Source of the DNA: Acidobacteriota bacterium
Lineage (GTDB): Bacteria; Acidobacteriota; Vicinamibacteria; Vicinamibacterales; CAVVIG01
Direction of reading: 5' to 3'
DNA: 64,000 nucleotides
NCBI GenBank assembly: GCA_003222395.1
Contig: QHWB01000030.1
Coordinates: 172,221-236,220 of the forward strand
Part shown: piece after piece, positions 1 through 8,496 of the stretch
Layout: the number at the start of each line of letters is the position of its first letter
How positions within the stretch are numbered: position 1 is the stretch's first letter
Translations under genes and position numbers: made by a program
Notes under the pieces: model-generated
Told to the model about the DNA's origin: nothing
Databases searched by the model: none
Seen by the model: the letters and a program-made list of their open reading frames with translations, nothing else

Positions 1-2
1 GC

Positions 3-1961
3 GAACCCGACTGGCCGCAGCTGCCGGCCTCGACTCCCTCCGTCATCCGCCGCCTGCTGCAGCGCTGCCTCGAGAAGGATCCGAAACGCCGCCTCCGCGA
101 CATCGGCGACGCACGCTTCGATATCGACGATGCGACCGAGCAGCCCACGACGAGCCGGGCCGCGATCGCCTCGACGCGAGACGCCACACGCAGGGTGCTC
201 CGATGGATGTTGCCGGCGCTTGTCGCGATCGGTGTCGCCGCCGCGCTCGCGCTCCGCTTCGCGCCGTCGGCGCCGCTGAGAGACGTGACGCGGTTTACGG
301 TACCAATGCCGCAAACGCTGCAGCTGATCGACATGATGGCGCTGTCGCCCGACGGCCGCGCGCTCGTCTATACCGGCGTCGACGACGGCGGACGGCGGCT
401 GTACAAGCGCACCGTGGACACGATCGAGTCCGTGCCGATTCGAGGCGCCGAGGGAGGATCGCATCCGTTCTTCTCGCCCGACGGCGTGTCGGTGGGCTTC
501 GTTGCGAACGGCGATCTGAAGCGCATTCCGCTCGACGGCGGCGATGCGACGACCGTCGCCAAGAACGTTGACCGGTTGTCCGGTGGGGCCTGGCTGTCCG
601 ACGGCACCATCGTGTTCGCATCGCCCAACAAAGGTCTCTCGCGCGTTCCGGTGACGGGCGGCGCGATCGAAACGCTCACGACGATTGAACGTGGGGAGAT
701 CAGGCACTCATCGCCGGCCGGCGTCGACGGCAATCGTGCCGTCCTCTTTACTGTCCATACCGGCGCCCGCGACGGCTTGCGCGTCGACGTCGTCTCGCTT
801 CAGACCGGTCAGCGCACGGCTCTGCTTCAAGGCAACGGCGCGCACGCTCTGCGTTCGGGACGTCTCCTGTTCGAGCGCGGCGGATCGCTCTGGGTGGCGC
901 CGTTCGATAACCGTCGCCTGAGGGTTAACGGCCCTCCGGTGGTGGTGTTCGACGGTATCGCCGTCGGCGAGAGCTGGAGTCCTCTCATGGCGATTGGGGC
1001 CGATGGCTCTCTGGCGTACGGAACCGGAGGGCGTCAAAGGTTCGGGATGAGAAAGCTGGTCTGGGTCGATCGGAGCGGACACGAACAGCCCATCGATGCG
1101 CCTTCGCGAATGTGGGTGTGGCCGCAGATTTCACCCGACGGCAGGCGCCTTGGTCTCCACTTCCACGATCCCGTCAACATGGATGCGTGGATCTATGAGC
1201 TCGATCACGGCCCGCTCGTTCGCGTCACGTACGATCCGGCTCAGGACGGCTATCCGTTATGGAGTCCTGACGGCTCGCACATCGCCTTCTGGTCGCGCCA
1301 GGGCGGCGGCGCGCACAATCTCTACCTGCGCGCCGCGGATCTGTCCGGACGCGACGAACGATTGACGACGAGCGTCGACGATCAGGAGCCGTTCTCGTGG
1401 TCGGGAGATGGCAAGCTGCTCGTCTATCACGAGCGCTCGCGCGACACCGGCATGGACATCGGCACGGTTTCGATCGCCGGAGAACACCGCGCTCAGCTGG
1501 TCATTCGCGGGCCGGCCGACGAGGCGCGTCCCGCGGTTTCGGCCGATGGACGCTGGATCGCGTATCAGTCGAATCTGTCGGGACGCTGGCAGGTGTACGT
1601 CCAGCCGTTTCCCGAGCTCGACGCTCGCTGGCAGATCTCGACCGAAGGCGGCGCGTCGCCCACGTGGAGCAAGGATGATCGAGAGCTGTTCTATCGCCGC
1701 GGCAATGCGATGATGCACGTGCCGATCGATGCCGTCGGGCGCGGCTTCAGATTCGGAACTGCGAACGTCCTGTTCGAGGGACCATACGTTGCTGAGGAAG
1801 ACAGCCTGCAGAGCGCACGCAACTACGCCGTCGCTCCGGACGGGCGACGATTCGTGATGATCAAAGACGACGACCGCCGCGATCGCGAGTCGGCGGCCTC
1901 GCAGATCGTCGTCGTCCGTAATTGGATCGCCGAGCTCGAGCGCTCATCCGCGCGTCAGTAA
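3..1961 (+). CDS. Serine/threonine protein kinase with PD40 (TolB-like) propeller, 5'-truncated by window edge
   Basis: The reading frame is already open at base 3 and the true start lies upstream. The first ~45 codons match the end of a Hanks-type kinase C-lobe, including the 'RCLEKDPKRRL' signature that closes these domains. A single membrane helix follows (about codons 68-85, 'LPALVAIGVAAALALRF'), then ~550 residues with repeated PD40 motifs such as 'LSPDGRALVY', 'WSPDGSHIAFW' and 'VSADGRWIAYQS'. This is the common acidobacterial layout of a cytoplasmic kinase tethered to an extracytoplasmic beta-propeller that may sense a ligand. The substrate cannot be told from sequence. The downstream neighbour is convergent. 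Confidence 0.93.
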   Translation, partial: EPDWPQLPASTPSVIRRLLQRCLEKDPKRRLRDIGDARFDIDDATEQPTTSRAAIASTRDATRRVLRWMLPALVAIGVAAALALRFAPSAPLRDVTRFTVPMPQTLQLIDMMALSPDGRALVYTGVDDGGRRLYKRTVDTIESVPIRGAEGGSHPFFSPDGVSVGFVANGDLKRIPLDGGDATTVAKNVDRLSGGAWLSDGTIVFASPNKGLSRVPVTGGAIETLTTIERGEIRHSSPAGVDGNRAVLFTVHTGARDGLRVDVVSLQTGQRTALLQGNGAHALRSGRLLFERGGSLWVAPFDNRRLRVNGPPVVVFDGIAVGESWSPLMAIGADGSLAYGTGGRQRFGMRKLVWVDRSGHEQPIDAPSRMWVWPQISPDGRRLGLHFHDPVNMDAWIYELDHGPLVRVTYDPAQDGYPLWSPDGSHIAFWSRQGGGAHNLYLRAADLSGRDERLTTSVDDQEPFSWSGDGKLLVYHERSRDTGMDIGTVSIAGEHRAQLVIRGPADEARPAVSADGRWIAYQSNLSGRWQVYVQPFPELDARWQISTEGGASPTWSKDDRELFYRRGNAMMHVPIDAVGRGFRFGTANVLFEGPYVAEEDSLQSARNYAVAPDGRRFVMIKDDDRRDRESAASQIVVVRNWIAELERSSARQ

Positions 1962-1988
1962 ACCTCGCCAGTAACCTGGAGTCCTGCG

Positions 1989-3428
1989 CTACCTGAGCGG
2001 CGCTGCGTCAACGCGAGCGGCTTGCGTGATTAAGCGCTTTCGCCGTTTCGCGTGTTCGCGTTGTTGTGGCTGGTTCTCGGCCAGAACCATCTCGAGCACC
2101 GGCAACATCATTCCCGCCCGCTTCGCTCGGATGATCAGATCCCAAAGCGGCTCGAACTTCTTCCATCCCGCCGCGTACGCGGCATGCCGCAGGCCCGCGA
2201 CGACATCGCCGTGCGCACACGCGCCGCGGGCAATCGATCGCCACCGGTAGAAGTCGCGATACGCGCGCCGGTATCCGCGTTCCAGCTCCTCGCCCGACAT
2301 GCGGGCGGGACGAAACACCGCGTGGCGGGTGTCGTACCGATCCCAGTTGTGCACGACGATGCGCCCCTGCGCCTCGAGTCGGCGATGAAGCGCGGTGCCC
2401 GGGTACGGCGTCAGGATGTGAAACGTCGCGGTCTCGATGCCGTGATCGATCGCCCAGTCGACCGTCTGTCCGAACACGGATGCATCGTCGTTATCCATGC
2501 CGAAGACGAAGCTGCCGTTGATCATCACGCCGAGATCGTGCAGGCGGCGAATCGCATCGCCATAATCGCGCCGCAGGTTCTGGTACTTGCGCTGCTCCAG
2601 CAGATTCCGGTGGTCGAGTGTTTCGAAGCCGACGAACAGGCTGCGGAGTCCTGAATCGACGGCCGCCTCCAGAAGGCCGGACGACGACACGACGGCGTTC
2701 ACCGTTCCGGCGGCCTGCCACAGGCGGCCCATGCCGCGCATGCCGTCGAACAGCGCCGTCGCGAACCGCCGATCGCCGAACAGATGATCGTCGAGAAAGT
2801 ACAGATGGCGCCCGGGCAGACGTTCGATTTCTGCGAGCGCGGCGTCGACGGTCTGGGTGTAGAACGAGCGTCCGCCTTCGAAGAACGCTTCCTTGTAGCA
2901 GAAGTCGCACACGTGCGGGCAGCCGCGCGACACCACGATGGAGTTCGGCACGAGATAGAGGCGGCGTTTGATGAGGTCGCGCCTGATTGGCGGGATGCCC
3001 GCCAGCGTACGCACGCGCGACTGATAGACGCGCCCGGCGCAGCCTCGCCGAAAATCGGCGAGGAACGCGGGCCAGGTGTCCTCGCCCGGTCCGAGAAAGA
3101 TCGTATCGGCGTGCCCGGCCGCTTCTTCGGGCAGTGACGTGACGTGAAGGCCGCCCAGAGCGACGTGCGCGCCCTTCGCGCGATAGTGATCGGCGATGCG
3201 ATACGCGCGATACGCGGACGTGATGTAGACCTGAATGACGACGAGGTCCGGCGTCCCGTCGAGGTCGAGCCGCTCCACGTGCTCGTCCTGGATCTCCACG
3301 TGGTCGTCATCGCGAAGATATGCGGCGAGCGTCGCCAGGCCGAGCGGCGGGAAGAGCGAATACTTGATGGGACGCCAGAATGCGCTCGTCGCCTCAGTGA
3401 GCGCCGGCAGGATCATCTTGACGTTCAT
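1989..3428 (-). CDS. B12-binding-domain radical SAM protein
   Basis: This 479-residue protein carries a radical SAM cysteine motif CxxxCxxC at C170, C174 and C177 ('SRGCPHVCDFCYKE'). The preceding ~150 residues resemble a cobalamin-binding Rossmann domain ('LGGLHVTSLPEE', 'FLGPGEDTWP'), although no clear DxHxxG was seen. Later motifs 'FVGFETLD', 'INGSFVFGMDNDD' and 'TPYPGTALHRRL' are typical of the Elp3/MiaB-like TIM barrel in B12-radical SAM enzymes, which methylate or rearrange small molecules, lipids or cofactors. The substrate is unknown. Its start overlaps the stop of the upstream YjbQ gene by four bases (ATGA), so translation is probably coupled. No RiPP or tetrapyrrole genes sit nearby to hint at a pathway. 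Confidence 0.88.
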   Translation of the reverse strand: MNVKMILPALTEATSAFWRPIKYSLFPPLGLATLAAYLRDDDHVEIQDEHVERLDLDGTPDLVVIQVYITSAYRAYRIADHYRAKGAHVALGGLHVTSLPEEAAGHADTIFLGPGEDTWPAFLADFRRGCAGRVYQSRVRTLAGIPPIRRDLIKRRLYLVPNSIVVSRGCPHVCDFCYKEAFFEGGRSFYTQTVDAALAEIERLPGRHLYFLDDHLFGDRRFATALFDGMRGMGRLWQAAGTVNAVVSSSGLLEAAVDSGLRSLFVGFETLDHRNLLEQRKYQNLRRDYGDAIRRLHDLGVMINGSFVFGMDNDDASVFGQTVDWAIDHGIETATFHILTPYPGTALHRRLEAQGRIVVHNWDRYDTRHAVFRPARMSGEELERGYRRAYRDFYRWRSIARGACAHGDVVAGLRHAAYAAGWKKFEPLWDLIIRAKRAGMMLPVLEMVLAENQPQQREHAKRRKRLITQAARVDAAPLR

Positions 3429-3871
3429 CGCGCCCGCTCACCGAAAATCGCGACCGAAATCTCGCGCCTGCGCGGACCGTCGAGCTCGACGACGAACACG
3501 CGCTGCCACTGCCCGAGCCGCAGCCGGCCGTCGACGACGTTCAGGCAGGCGGAGGGCGCGAGGAGCAGCGCCTGACAGTGCGCGTGACCGTTGACGCGCT
3601 CGCCGGCGGTCAGGTTGACCGTTCGGACCGCCGTATCGTCGTGCCGGTAACTGGCCTGGCGCGGCGCCGTCTTCTCGAGCAGCGTCGCGAAGTCGGCTAG
3701 CAGCAGAGGTTCGTGCTCGTTGACGATGATGCCGAGCGTCGTGTGGAGGCTCTGCACGTTCAGCAGGCCGGTGCGAACGCCGGACATCGCGACGAGCGAA
3801 GCCAGCCGGTCGGTCAGATCGATGAACTCGGTCGGACAACTGGTCTCGAGACGGATGGTCGTATGCTCCAT
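3425..3871 (-). CDS. YjbQ family protein (UPF0047, secondary thiamine-phosphate synthase type)
   Basis: This 148-residue protein matches the compact YjbQ/UPF0047 fold over its whole length. Family signatures include 'GLLNVQSLHTTLGIIVNEHEP', 'YRHDDT', 'NGHAHCQALLLAPSACLNV' and 'GQWQRVFVVELDGPRRR'. The conserved His and Glu residues of 'LHTT', 'NEHE' and 'GHAH' are present, so it should be active. Some YjbQ members have weak thiamine-phosphate synthase activity, but the physiological role is not settled. It is the first gene of a two-gene unit: its TGA overlaps the ATG of the radical SAM gene, which makes a shared pathway plausible. Confidence 0.92.
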   Translation of the reverse strand: MEHTTIRLETSCPTEFIDLTDRLASLVAMSGVRTGLLNVQSLHTTLGIIVNEHEPLLLADFATLLEKTAPRQASYRHDDTAVRTVNLTAGERVNGHAHCQALLLAPSACLNVVDGRLRLGQWQRVFVVELDGPRRREISVAIFGERAR

Positions 3872-3941
3872 GACCCCAGCATGGCCGCCGACCGCGCAAG
3901 AGTCTTGAGCAACACGTGAGCATCGCGTGAGATGTGCGTGA

Positions 3942-5300
3942 TCAGCGGCGGTAGGTCAGGCCGAGCGCCAGGCCGAGGCCGAACACCGCACCCTCGCCGG
4001 CCGCGATGACGGCGCGCGACACGGGACCGAAGTTGGACTCGCCGACGAGGCGGCCGAGCGGATTCAGCGTCGCCTTCGATCCGGCCGACGCCTGCGCAAT
4101 CGCGTGAATCGTGCCGCCGACCAGCGGCCTTCCGGCGGCGGTCAGCAGCAGCGCAGCCAGGCCGCACGCGACGGCGGTGAGCGCCGCCATGCGTGCTCGT
4201 GCGGCGCCGCGAGGGGCCGGAAGCCCACCTTCGATCCGCGCCGTCGCGATGGCGTAGCCCAGACCGGCCGCCGCGCCGATGGCGAAACCTTCGATGCCGC
4301 CGCCGACCTCGACGCTGACGCCGACGAGCGACGCAAGCGTCGCTCCGCCAAGCCATTCGACCGCGAATCCGACGACGCCGCCGCCGATCGACGCGCCGGC
4401 GATGACAGCGAGCGTGCGCTGAGATCGCGTCACCGCCTCGGCGATCGACAATCCGGCGGCGACACCCGCGCCACCGGCGGCGCCGCAGCACCATCCGATC
4501 ACGGCAAGCACGGCGGCGAGCGCAAATGGCGCGGCGCTGCCGGGAAGCGCGGCGAGAATCACCCCACCGATGGCGCCTGCGGCCGCGCCGGCGAGACCGG
4601 CGCCCACCGATGCGCCGGCCCACCGCCCCGCGACGATTCGCGCCGCGCGGCGCAGTCGCAGCCGCACGAGAGCCTGCGCCGTCGCTACCGGCGCCGGCTC
4701 GCTCAGAATCGGAACGCTGCCGGCGCCGGCCGATTCCCAGCGCGAATCGCGAAGCAGCGCGCGCGCGGACGCGTGACCGGGACGAGAGCCAAGACGTCGC
4801 AGCGCTTCGGCGGTCCCCATCGCGTGCAGCAGCTCGGCGGCCTCCCGCTGCTGCTCTTCTTCGTCGGCGTTGGCGGCGCGGCGCGAGATCGTCTGCAGGA
4901 GCGGTTCGAACGCATCGATCGCCCGTTCGCCCGCCGCCGGAGGCTGCGCCGCCGGCTCGCTTGACGGCCAGGACTGGTCGTCTTCCTCTTCGACGACTTC
5001 GCTGTAGACGAAACGGTACCCGTGGCGAGAAATCGTGCGAATGAACTGCGGTTCGCGCGAATCGTCGCCGAGCGTCCGGCGGATGGTTCGGATGGCCTGG
5101 CTCAACGCGCTGTCGGAGACGACGACGTCGCTCCAGACGCGGTCGAAGATGTCGCGCCGATGAGCCGCCTCGTGGCGGTGTTCGACGAGGAAGACGAGCA
5201 GATCGAAATAGCGCGGGATGAGCGGCTGCTCGCGCCCCTCGCGAACGAGCAGCCGGCGGCGCGGCGAGAGGATGAAGTCGCCGAAACGGTAGCGCGGCAC
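3942..5300 (-). CDS. Winged-helix (OmpR/CadC-type) DNA-binding protein with polytopic membrane tail
   Basis: Residues ~1-100 form a trans_reg_C winged helix ('[15 protein letters not shown]', '[24 protein letters not shown]', '[28 protein letters not shown]'), as in CadC and OmpR effector domains. Residues ~105-215 are charged, with an acidic patch and a possible helical region. Residues ~225-450 are Gly/Ala-rich and strongly hydrophobic, giving perhaps six to eight membrane segments, with no recognisable enzymatic or periplasmic sensor domain. No receiver domain is present. This implies a membrane-embedded one-component regulator. The tail is compositionally biased, so the helix count is uncertain. 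It lies 25 bp downstream of an ECF sigma-factor remnant on the same strand. Confidence 0.75.
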   Translation of the reverse strand: MPRYRFGDFILSPRRRLLVREGREQPLIPRYFDLLVFLVEHRHEAAHRRDIFDRVWSDVVVSDSALSQAIRTIRRTLGDDSREPQFIRTISRHGYRFVYSEVVEEEDDQSWPSSEPAAQPPAAGERAIDAFEPLLQTISRRAANADEEEQQREAAELLHAMGTAEALRRLGSRPGHASARALLRDSRWESAGAGSVPILSEPAPVATAQALVRLRLRRAARIVAGRWAGASVGAGLAGAAAGAIGGVILAALPGSAAPFALAAVLAVIGWCCGAAGGAGVAAGLSIAEAVTRSQRTLAVIAGASIGGGVVGFAVEWLGGATLASLVGVSVEVGGGIEGFAIGAAAGLGYAIATARIEGGLPAPRGAARARMAALTAVACGLAALLLTAAGRPLVGGTIHAIAQASAGSKATLNPLGRLVGESNFGPVSRAVIAAGEGAVFGLGLALGLTYRR

Positions 5301-5325
5301 GTGCGTCAGGACGGCGAGGTCAACG

Positions 5326-5541
5326 TCATCGTCTATCGAGCTCGCGCAGCAGCCACGTTCGCGCCATCCGCCAGTCGCGCGCGACGGTATCGGGCGAGAC
5401 GTCGAGCACTTCGGCCGTCTCCTCGACGGTCAGGCCGGCAAAGAACCTGAGGTCGAGCGCGAGCAGATCGAGTGGCGCTCGTCCGGGCGCGGCCATGCCG
5501 GAATCGAGGGGCACATGAGCGGCACGCGCTCCATGTCTCAC
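5326..5541 (-). pseudogene. Remnant of an ECF sigma factor (region 4 only)
   Basis: Only the last ~48 residues are recognisable: '[38 protein letters not shown]' is the sigma-70 region 4 helix-turn-helix of the ECF group annotated as TIGR02999, common in Acidobacteria. Intact members have about 190 residues including region 2. Here the first ~20 residues ('[15 protein letters not shown]') have no family resemblance and the divergent kinase begins ~100 bp upstream, so region 2 is absent. In intact relatives such sigma genes sit beside the same kind of kinase. This copy is probably non-functional, though a truncated region-4 peptide could still be made. Confidence 0.75.
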
Positions 5542-5598
5542 GCATGGTCACCTTGCCCTGGCTCGATTCCGACACCGCCCCTCCACGTTGAGGACGCT

Positions 5599-5615
5599 CA
5601 TTCTACGGTAGAATG
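5599..5615. promoter_or_regulatory. 17-bp perfect palindrome upstream of kinase, contains TAGAAT
   Basis: The 8-bp arms CATTCTAC and GTAGAATG flank a single central G. It lies between the divergent sigma remnant and kinase genes, 20-29 bp upstream of the candidate kinase GTG starts. The right arm contains TAGAAT, which resembles a -10 box. It could be a dimeric operator overlapping a promoter; no regulator can be assigned. Confidence 0.35.
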
Positions 5616-5643
5616 CGCCTCCTCTCCCGGACGCGTGAGCCGC

Positions 5644-6441
5644 GTGACCTCTTCAGATCGCTTTGCGCACGTCGAGCAGCTCTATCACGCCGCGCTCGCA
5701 CGCGACGAACGCGAGCGCGCGGCGTTCCTGCGCGACGCCTGCGGCGCCGACGAGTCGCTGCGGCGCGAGCTCGAATCGCTGCTCGCCTATGCGGACGGCT
5801 CGGCCGGTTTTCTCGAAGCGCCGGCCATCGACGGCGTCGCGGCGGCAATCTTTCAATCGGACACGCCGGCGCTCGCCGGCCAGCGTCTTGGATCCTACGA
5901 GATCGGACCGCTCATCGGCGCCGGTGGAATGGGCGACGTGTATCGCGCGCGAGACACGAAGCTCGGACGCGACGTCGCGATCAAGATTCTGCCGGAGGCG
6001 TTCACCGCCGATCCCGATCGACGCGCGCGATTCGAGCGCGAAGCGCGCGCCGCGTCCGCGCTCAACCATCCGAACATCGTGACGATTCACGAGATTGGCG
6101 AAACGGATCGACATCGGTTCATCGTCATGGAGCTCGTCGAGGGCCGAACGCTGCGAGCGATGATTCCGCAGCCCTTCGATCTCGATTCGTTCGTTCGGGT
6201 GACGTCGCAGATCGTCAAAGCGCTCGCGGTCGCTCATGCTGCCGGAATCATCCACCGTGACATCAAACCGGAGAATGTCATGGTGCGCGGCGACGCGTAC
6301 GTGAAACTGCTCGATTTCGGCCTCGCGCGTCTGGCTTCCGCAGCCGGCGCACCGGCCAGCGGCATTGACGCGACGCGATCGACAAGACTCTCGACATTCT
6401 CAACATGGGCACGCCTCCTCATTGGCTGCGGATTCGGGTGA
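5644..6441 (+). pseudogene. Truncated serine/threonine protein kinase (ends just after DFG)
   Basis: From a GTG start (another GTG is at 5635) the 265-residue product begins with the usual N-terminal region of acidobacterial kinases ('[23 protein letters not shown]', '[15 protein letters not shown]'). The N-lobe is intact: glycine loop '[10 protein letters not shown]', K114 in 'VAIKIL' and E133 in helix C. The catalytic loop HRD (204-206, 'HRDIKPENV') and DFG (224-226) are present. Past '[12 protein letters not shown]' the sequence loses all resemblance and stops, so the activation segment, APE motif and most of the C-lobe are missing, as are the usual membrane helix and propeller. Phosphotransfer activity is very unlikely. 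Confidence 0.85.
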
Positions 6442-6482
6442 AATCGGCAGGTCCTTGCCCAAATCGGGACAGGTCGCATGCG

Positions 6483-6519
6483 CCACGAAAATCACGAAAA
6501 CACGAAAATCGCGAAAGAT
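6483..6519. repeat. Short 'CACGAAAA' repeat tract
   Basis: The tract consists of repeated CACGAAAA/CGCGAAA units and is A-rich within otherwise ~65% GC DNA. It lies after the truncated kinase and before the BNR gene. Related tracts occur at 17623-17716 (as an inverted pair) and around 40717-40800 in the opposite orientation, so it belongs to a dispersed intergenic family. Confidence 0.6.
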
Positions 6520-6582
6520 CTCAAAGTTTTTGCGCTGATTCGGCGAAGCTAGAATGAGTCGCTTTCTTGAGAGGATGGCTGT

Positions 6583-7983
6583 ATGAGATGGCTCGCGCTC
6601 TTGATCGCGTCAGGACTGGCAGGCATCGTCGCGGCGCCGCTTCCGGCGGGCACCACGGACGCCTACCCCGCCAATTACGTCGCGGCTACTCTCGTACAGC
6701 TCAACGACAACGGCGCGTGGTCGTGGTTCATGGATCCGCGCGTGATCGTGAACGACAGCAAACTGATCATCGGATCGGTTCGCGCGATCGGGAGCAACCA
6801 GGCCAACGTCAGCGATCCGCGCTCCGGCAACGTGGAGGTATCGATCTACGACATCGCGTCGGGCACGGCGCAGACGGTCGTGCTCCATCCGCACCTCGAG
6901 CAGGACGACCACGATGCGCCGGCATTTTACGTACGTCCGGACGGCCGGTACCTTGCGGTGTACAGCATGCACGCGCGAGAGCGGCGGATGTACTACCGCG
7001 TTTCCGAGCCGCACAATCCGCTCGCGTGGGGTCCGGCGCGCGTCGCCAACACGCCAGGAGAGGACGCCACCTACGCCGGCAACAACGCGACGTATGCGAA
7101 CCTGTTTCACATGCCGAACGGACGCCTCTACAACTTCATCCGCGCGTTCCACCACGATCCGAACTACATGTACTCGGACGATGAAGGCGAGACGTGGAAG
7201 TACGGGGGCCGCTGGCTGTACGGCAAAGGCGGCTACAGTCCGTACCTGAAATACGCGTACGACGGCAAAGGGACGATTCATTTCATCGCGACCGAAGATC
7301 ATCCCCGCAACTTCGACAACAGCCTGTATCACGGCTACGTGCGCGACGGTGCGATGTACCGCACCGACGGCACGAAAGTCGGCACGCTGAGCACGACGAC
7401 CGATACCAAGATCGCGACGTGGGACTTCACGAAGATCTACCAGGGCGATCCCGACAACGTGGCGTGGATGGTCGACGTCGAGATCGATCGGAACGATCGG
7501 CCGTACGTGCTGTTCTCGACCCAGGTTGACGGACGCGGCCTGCCGCGCGGGCAGGGCGGCATGGACCTGCGCTATCACTACGCGCGGCTGGACGCGAGCG
7601 GCTGGCACCACGAAGAGATCGCGTACGCCGGCAGGCGCCTGTACCCCGACGAGGACGACTACTCCGGGCTCGGCGCCCTCGATCCGAACGACCCCGACGT
7701 CGTCTACATCTCGACCGACGCGGATCCGGTCAGCGGCGCGCCGCTCGTGAGCGCGGCCGACAACAAACGGCACTACGAGCTGTTTCGAGGCGAACGCAGC
7801 GCCGCCGGCAAATGGACGTGGATGCCGTTCACGCGGAACTCCACGAACGACAACCTGCGGCCCGTGATTCCGAAGTGGAACGATCCGCGCACCGCCATCG
7901 CGTGGATGCGAGGCGCGTACGTCCACAACCACGGCGAATGGTACTCGGCGGTCGTTGCCGCGATTGTGCCGCCGCGCCGATGA
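6583..7983 (+). CDS. Secreted BNR_4-type beta-propeller protein (possible polysaccharide lyase/glycan-binding)
   Basis: This 466-residue protein has a short signal peptide (residues ~1-20, 'WLALLIASGLAGIVAAPLPAG'). The body matches the BNR_4 repeat family: 'WSWFMDPRVI', 'DDHDAPAFYVRPDGRYLAVYSMH', 'FHMPNGRLYNFIRAFHHDPNYMYSDDEGETW', 'GGYSPYLKYAYDG', 'IHFIATEDHPR' and 'NSLYHGY'. The conserved His and Tyr residues in these stretches resemble those of seven-bladed propeller polysaccharide lyases and related carbohydrate-acting proteins. The exact activity is inferred only. A Shine-Dalgarno-like GAGAGG lies ~10 bp before the ATG and a TAGAAT box at 6550. It is not in an obvious operon. Confidence 0.78.
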   Translation: MRWLALLIASGLAGIVAAPLPAGTTDAYPANYVAATLVQLNDNGAWSWFMDPRVIVNDSKLIIGSVRAIGSNQANVSDPRSGNVEVSIYDIASGTAQTVVLHPHLEQDDHDAPAFYVRPDGRYLAVYSMHARERRMYYRVSEPHNPLAWGPARVANTPGEDATYAGNNATYANLFHMPNGRLYNFIRAFHHDPNYMYSDDEGETWKYGGRWLYGKGGYSPYLKYAYDGKGTIHFIATEDHPRNFDNSLYHGYVRDGAMYRTDGTKVGTLSTTTDTKIATWDFTKIYQGDPDNVAWMVDVEIDRNDRPYVLFSTQVDGRGLPRGQGGMDLRYHYARLDASGWHHEEIAYAGRRLYPDEDDYSGLGALDPNDPDVVYISTDADPVSGAPLVSAADNKRHYELFRGERSAAGKWTWMPFTRNSTNDNLRPVIPKWNDPRTAIAWMRGAYVHNHGEWYSAVVAAIVPPRR

Positions 7984-8000
7984 CGGTGCGGCAATTTCAG

Positions 8001-8477
8001 CTCGCGTGGGGCCCCATTTTATTCACTGCGGCGGGACCCCACCCCGCCGGAGCTCCGGACGTCAGTGCAAGCGTGGAGCGGTCAAGTCTTCCCAACCGAT
8101 CACTGGCGTTAATCGGATAGAGCGCCAACATTTTCTTATTTCGCGTGGGGCCCCACTTTATTCACTGCGGCGGGGACCCCACCCGCGCCGCTATTGCTCG
8201 GCGCATACGCGCCTCGCAAAGGCTCAAGGCTGTCACGCGCTGACGCGCTCGCGGCGTAAACCGCTCGCGCGTTTTTAGAACAGAACGTCGCCAAGAGAAC
8301 TCAATCCACTTGACCTCGCGAGCCGTAGAAGTGTGCGTATGAGATGTCATAGTTCGGCACTTGAAGCAGCAACGTTCTGTTCTAGATACGCGCGCGGGCT
8401 ACGGCCCGCGCGCGTCTGAGCGGCGGGGGTGGGGCCCCGCCGCGTTAAGACAATGCCGGGCCCCGCCGCGATTAAGA
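8001..8477. repeat. MITE-like cluster of GTGGGGCCCCA palindromic repeats
   Basis: The non-coding interval between the BNR and DUF4331 genes holds two near-identical direct copies of a ~45-bp element (8002-8046 and 8141-8187) that begin with GCGTGGGGCCCCA and continue TTTATTCACTGCGGCGGG. Two shorter inverted copies follow near 8427-8450 and 8456-8477 (GGGGCCCCGCCGCG-TTAAG). Between them a 13-bp perfect inverted repeat TAGAACAGAACGT / ACGTTCTGTTCTA lies at 8276-8288 and 8372-8384. No ORF in the stretch has family resemblance. It looks like nested non-autonomous palindromic elements. Confidence 0.65.
8388..8415. other. Perfect 12-bp GC stem hairpin with TACG loop
   Basis: ACGCGCGCGGGC (8388-8399), loop TACG (8400-8403), GCCCGCGCGCGT (8404-8415). 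Pairing is perfect over 12 bp. There is no following T-run on either strand, so it is not a classical intrinsic terminator. It sits ~80 bp upstream of the DUF4331 start and directly beside the right arm of the 13-bp inverted repeat. It could be a transcript-stability element or part of the palindromic repeat cluster. Confidence 0.6.
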
Positions 8478-8496
8478 AATGAAGGAGGACCGCGCG

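Noticed and set aside
8002-8187. Possible CRISPR array from the repeated 45-bp element
   Set aside because: Only two spaced direct copies, with a ~95-bp interval and no cas genes; the copies are palindromic elements, not CRISPR repeats.
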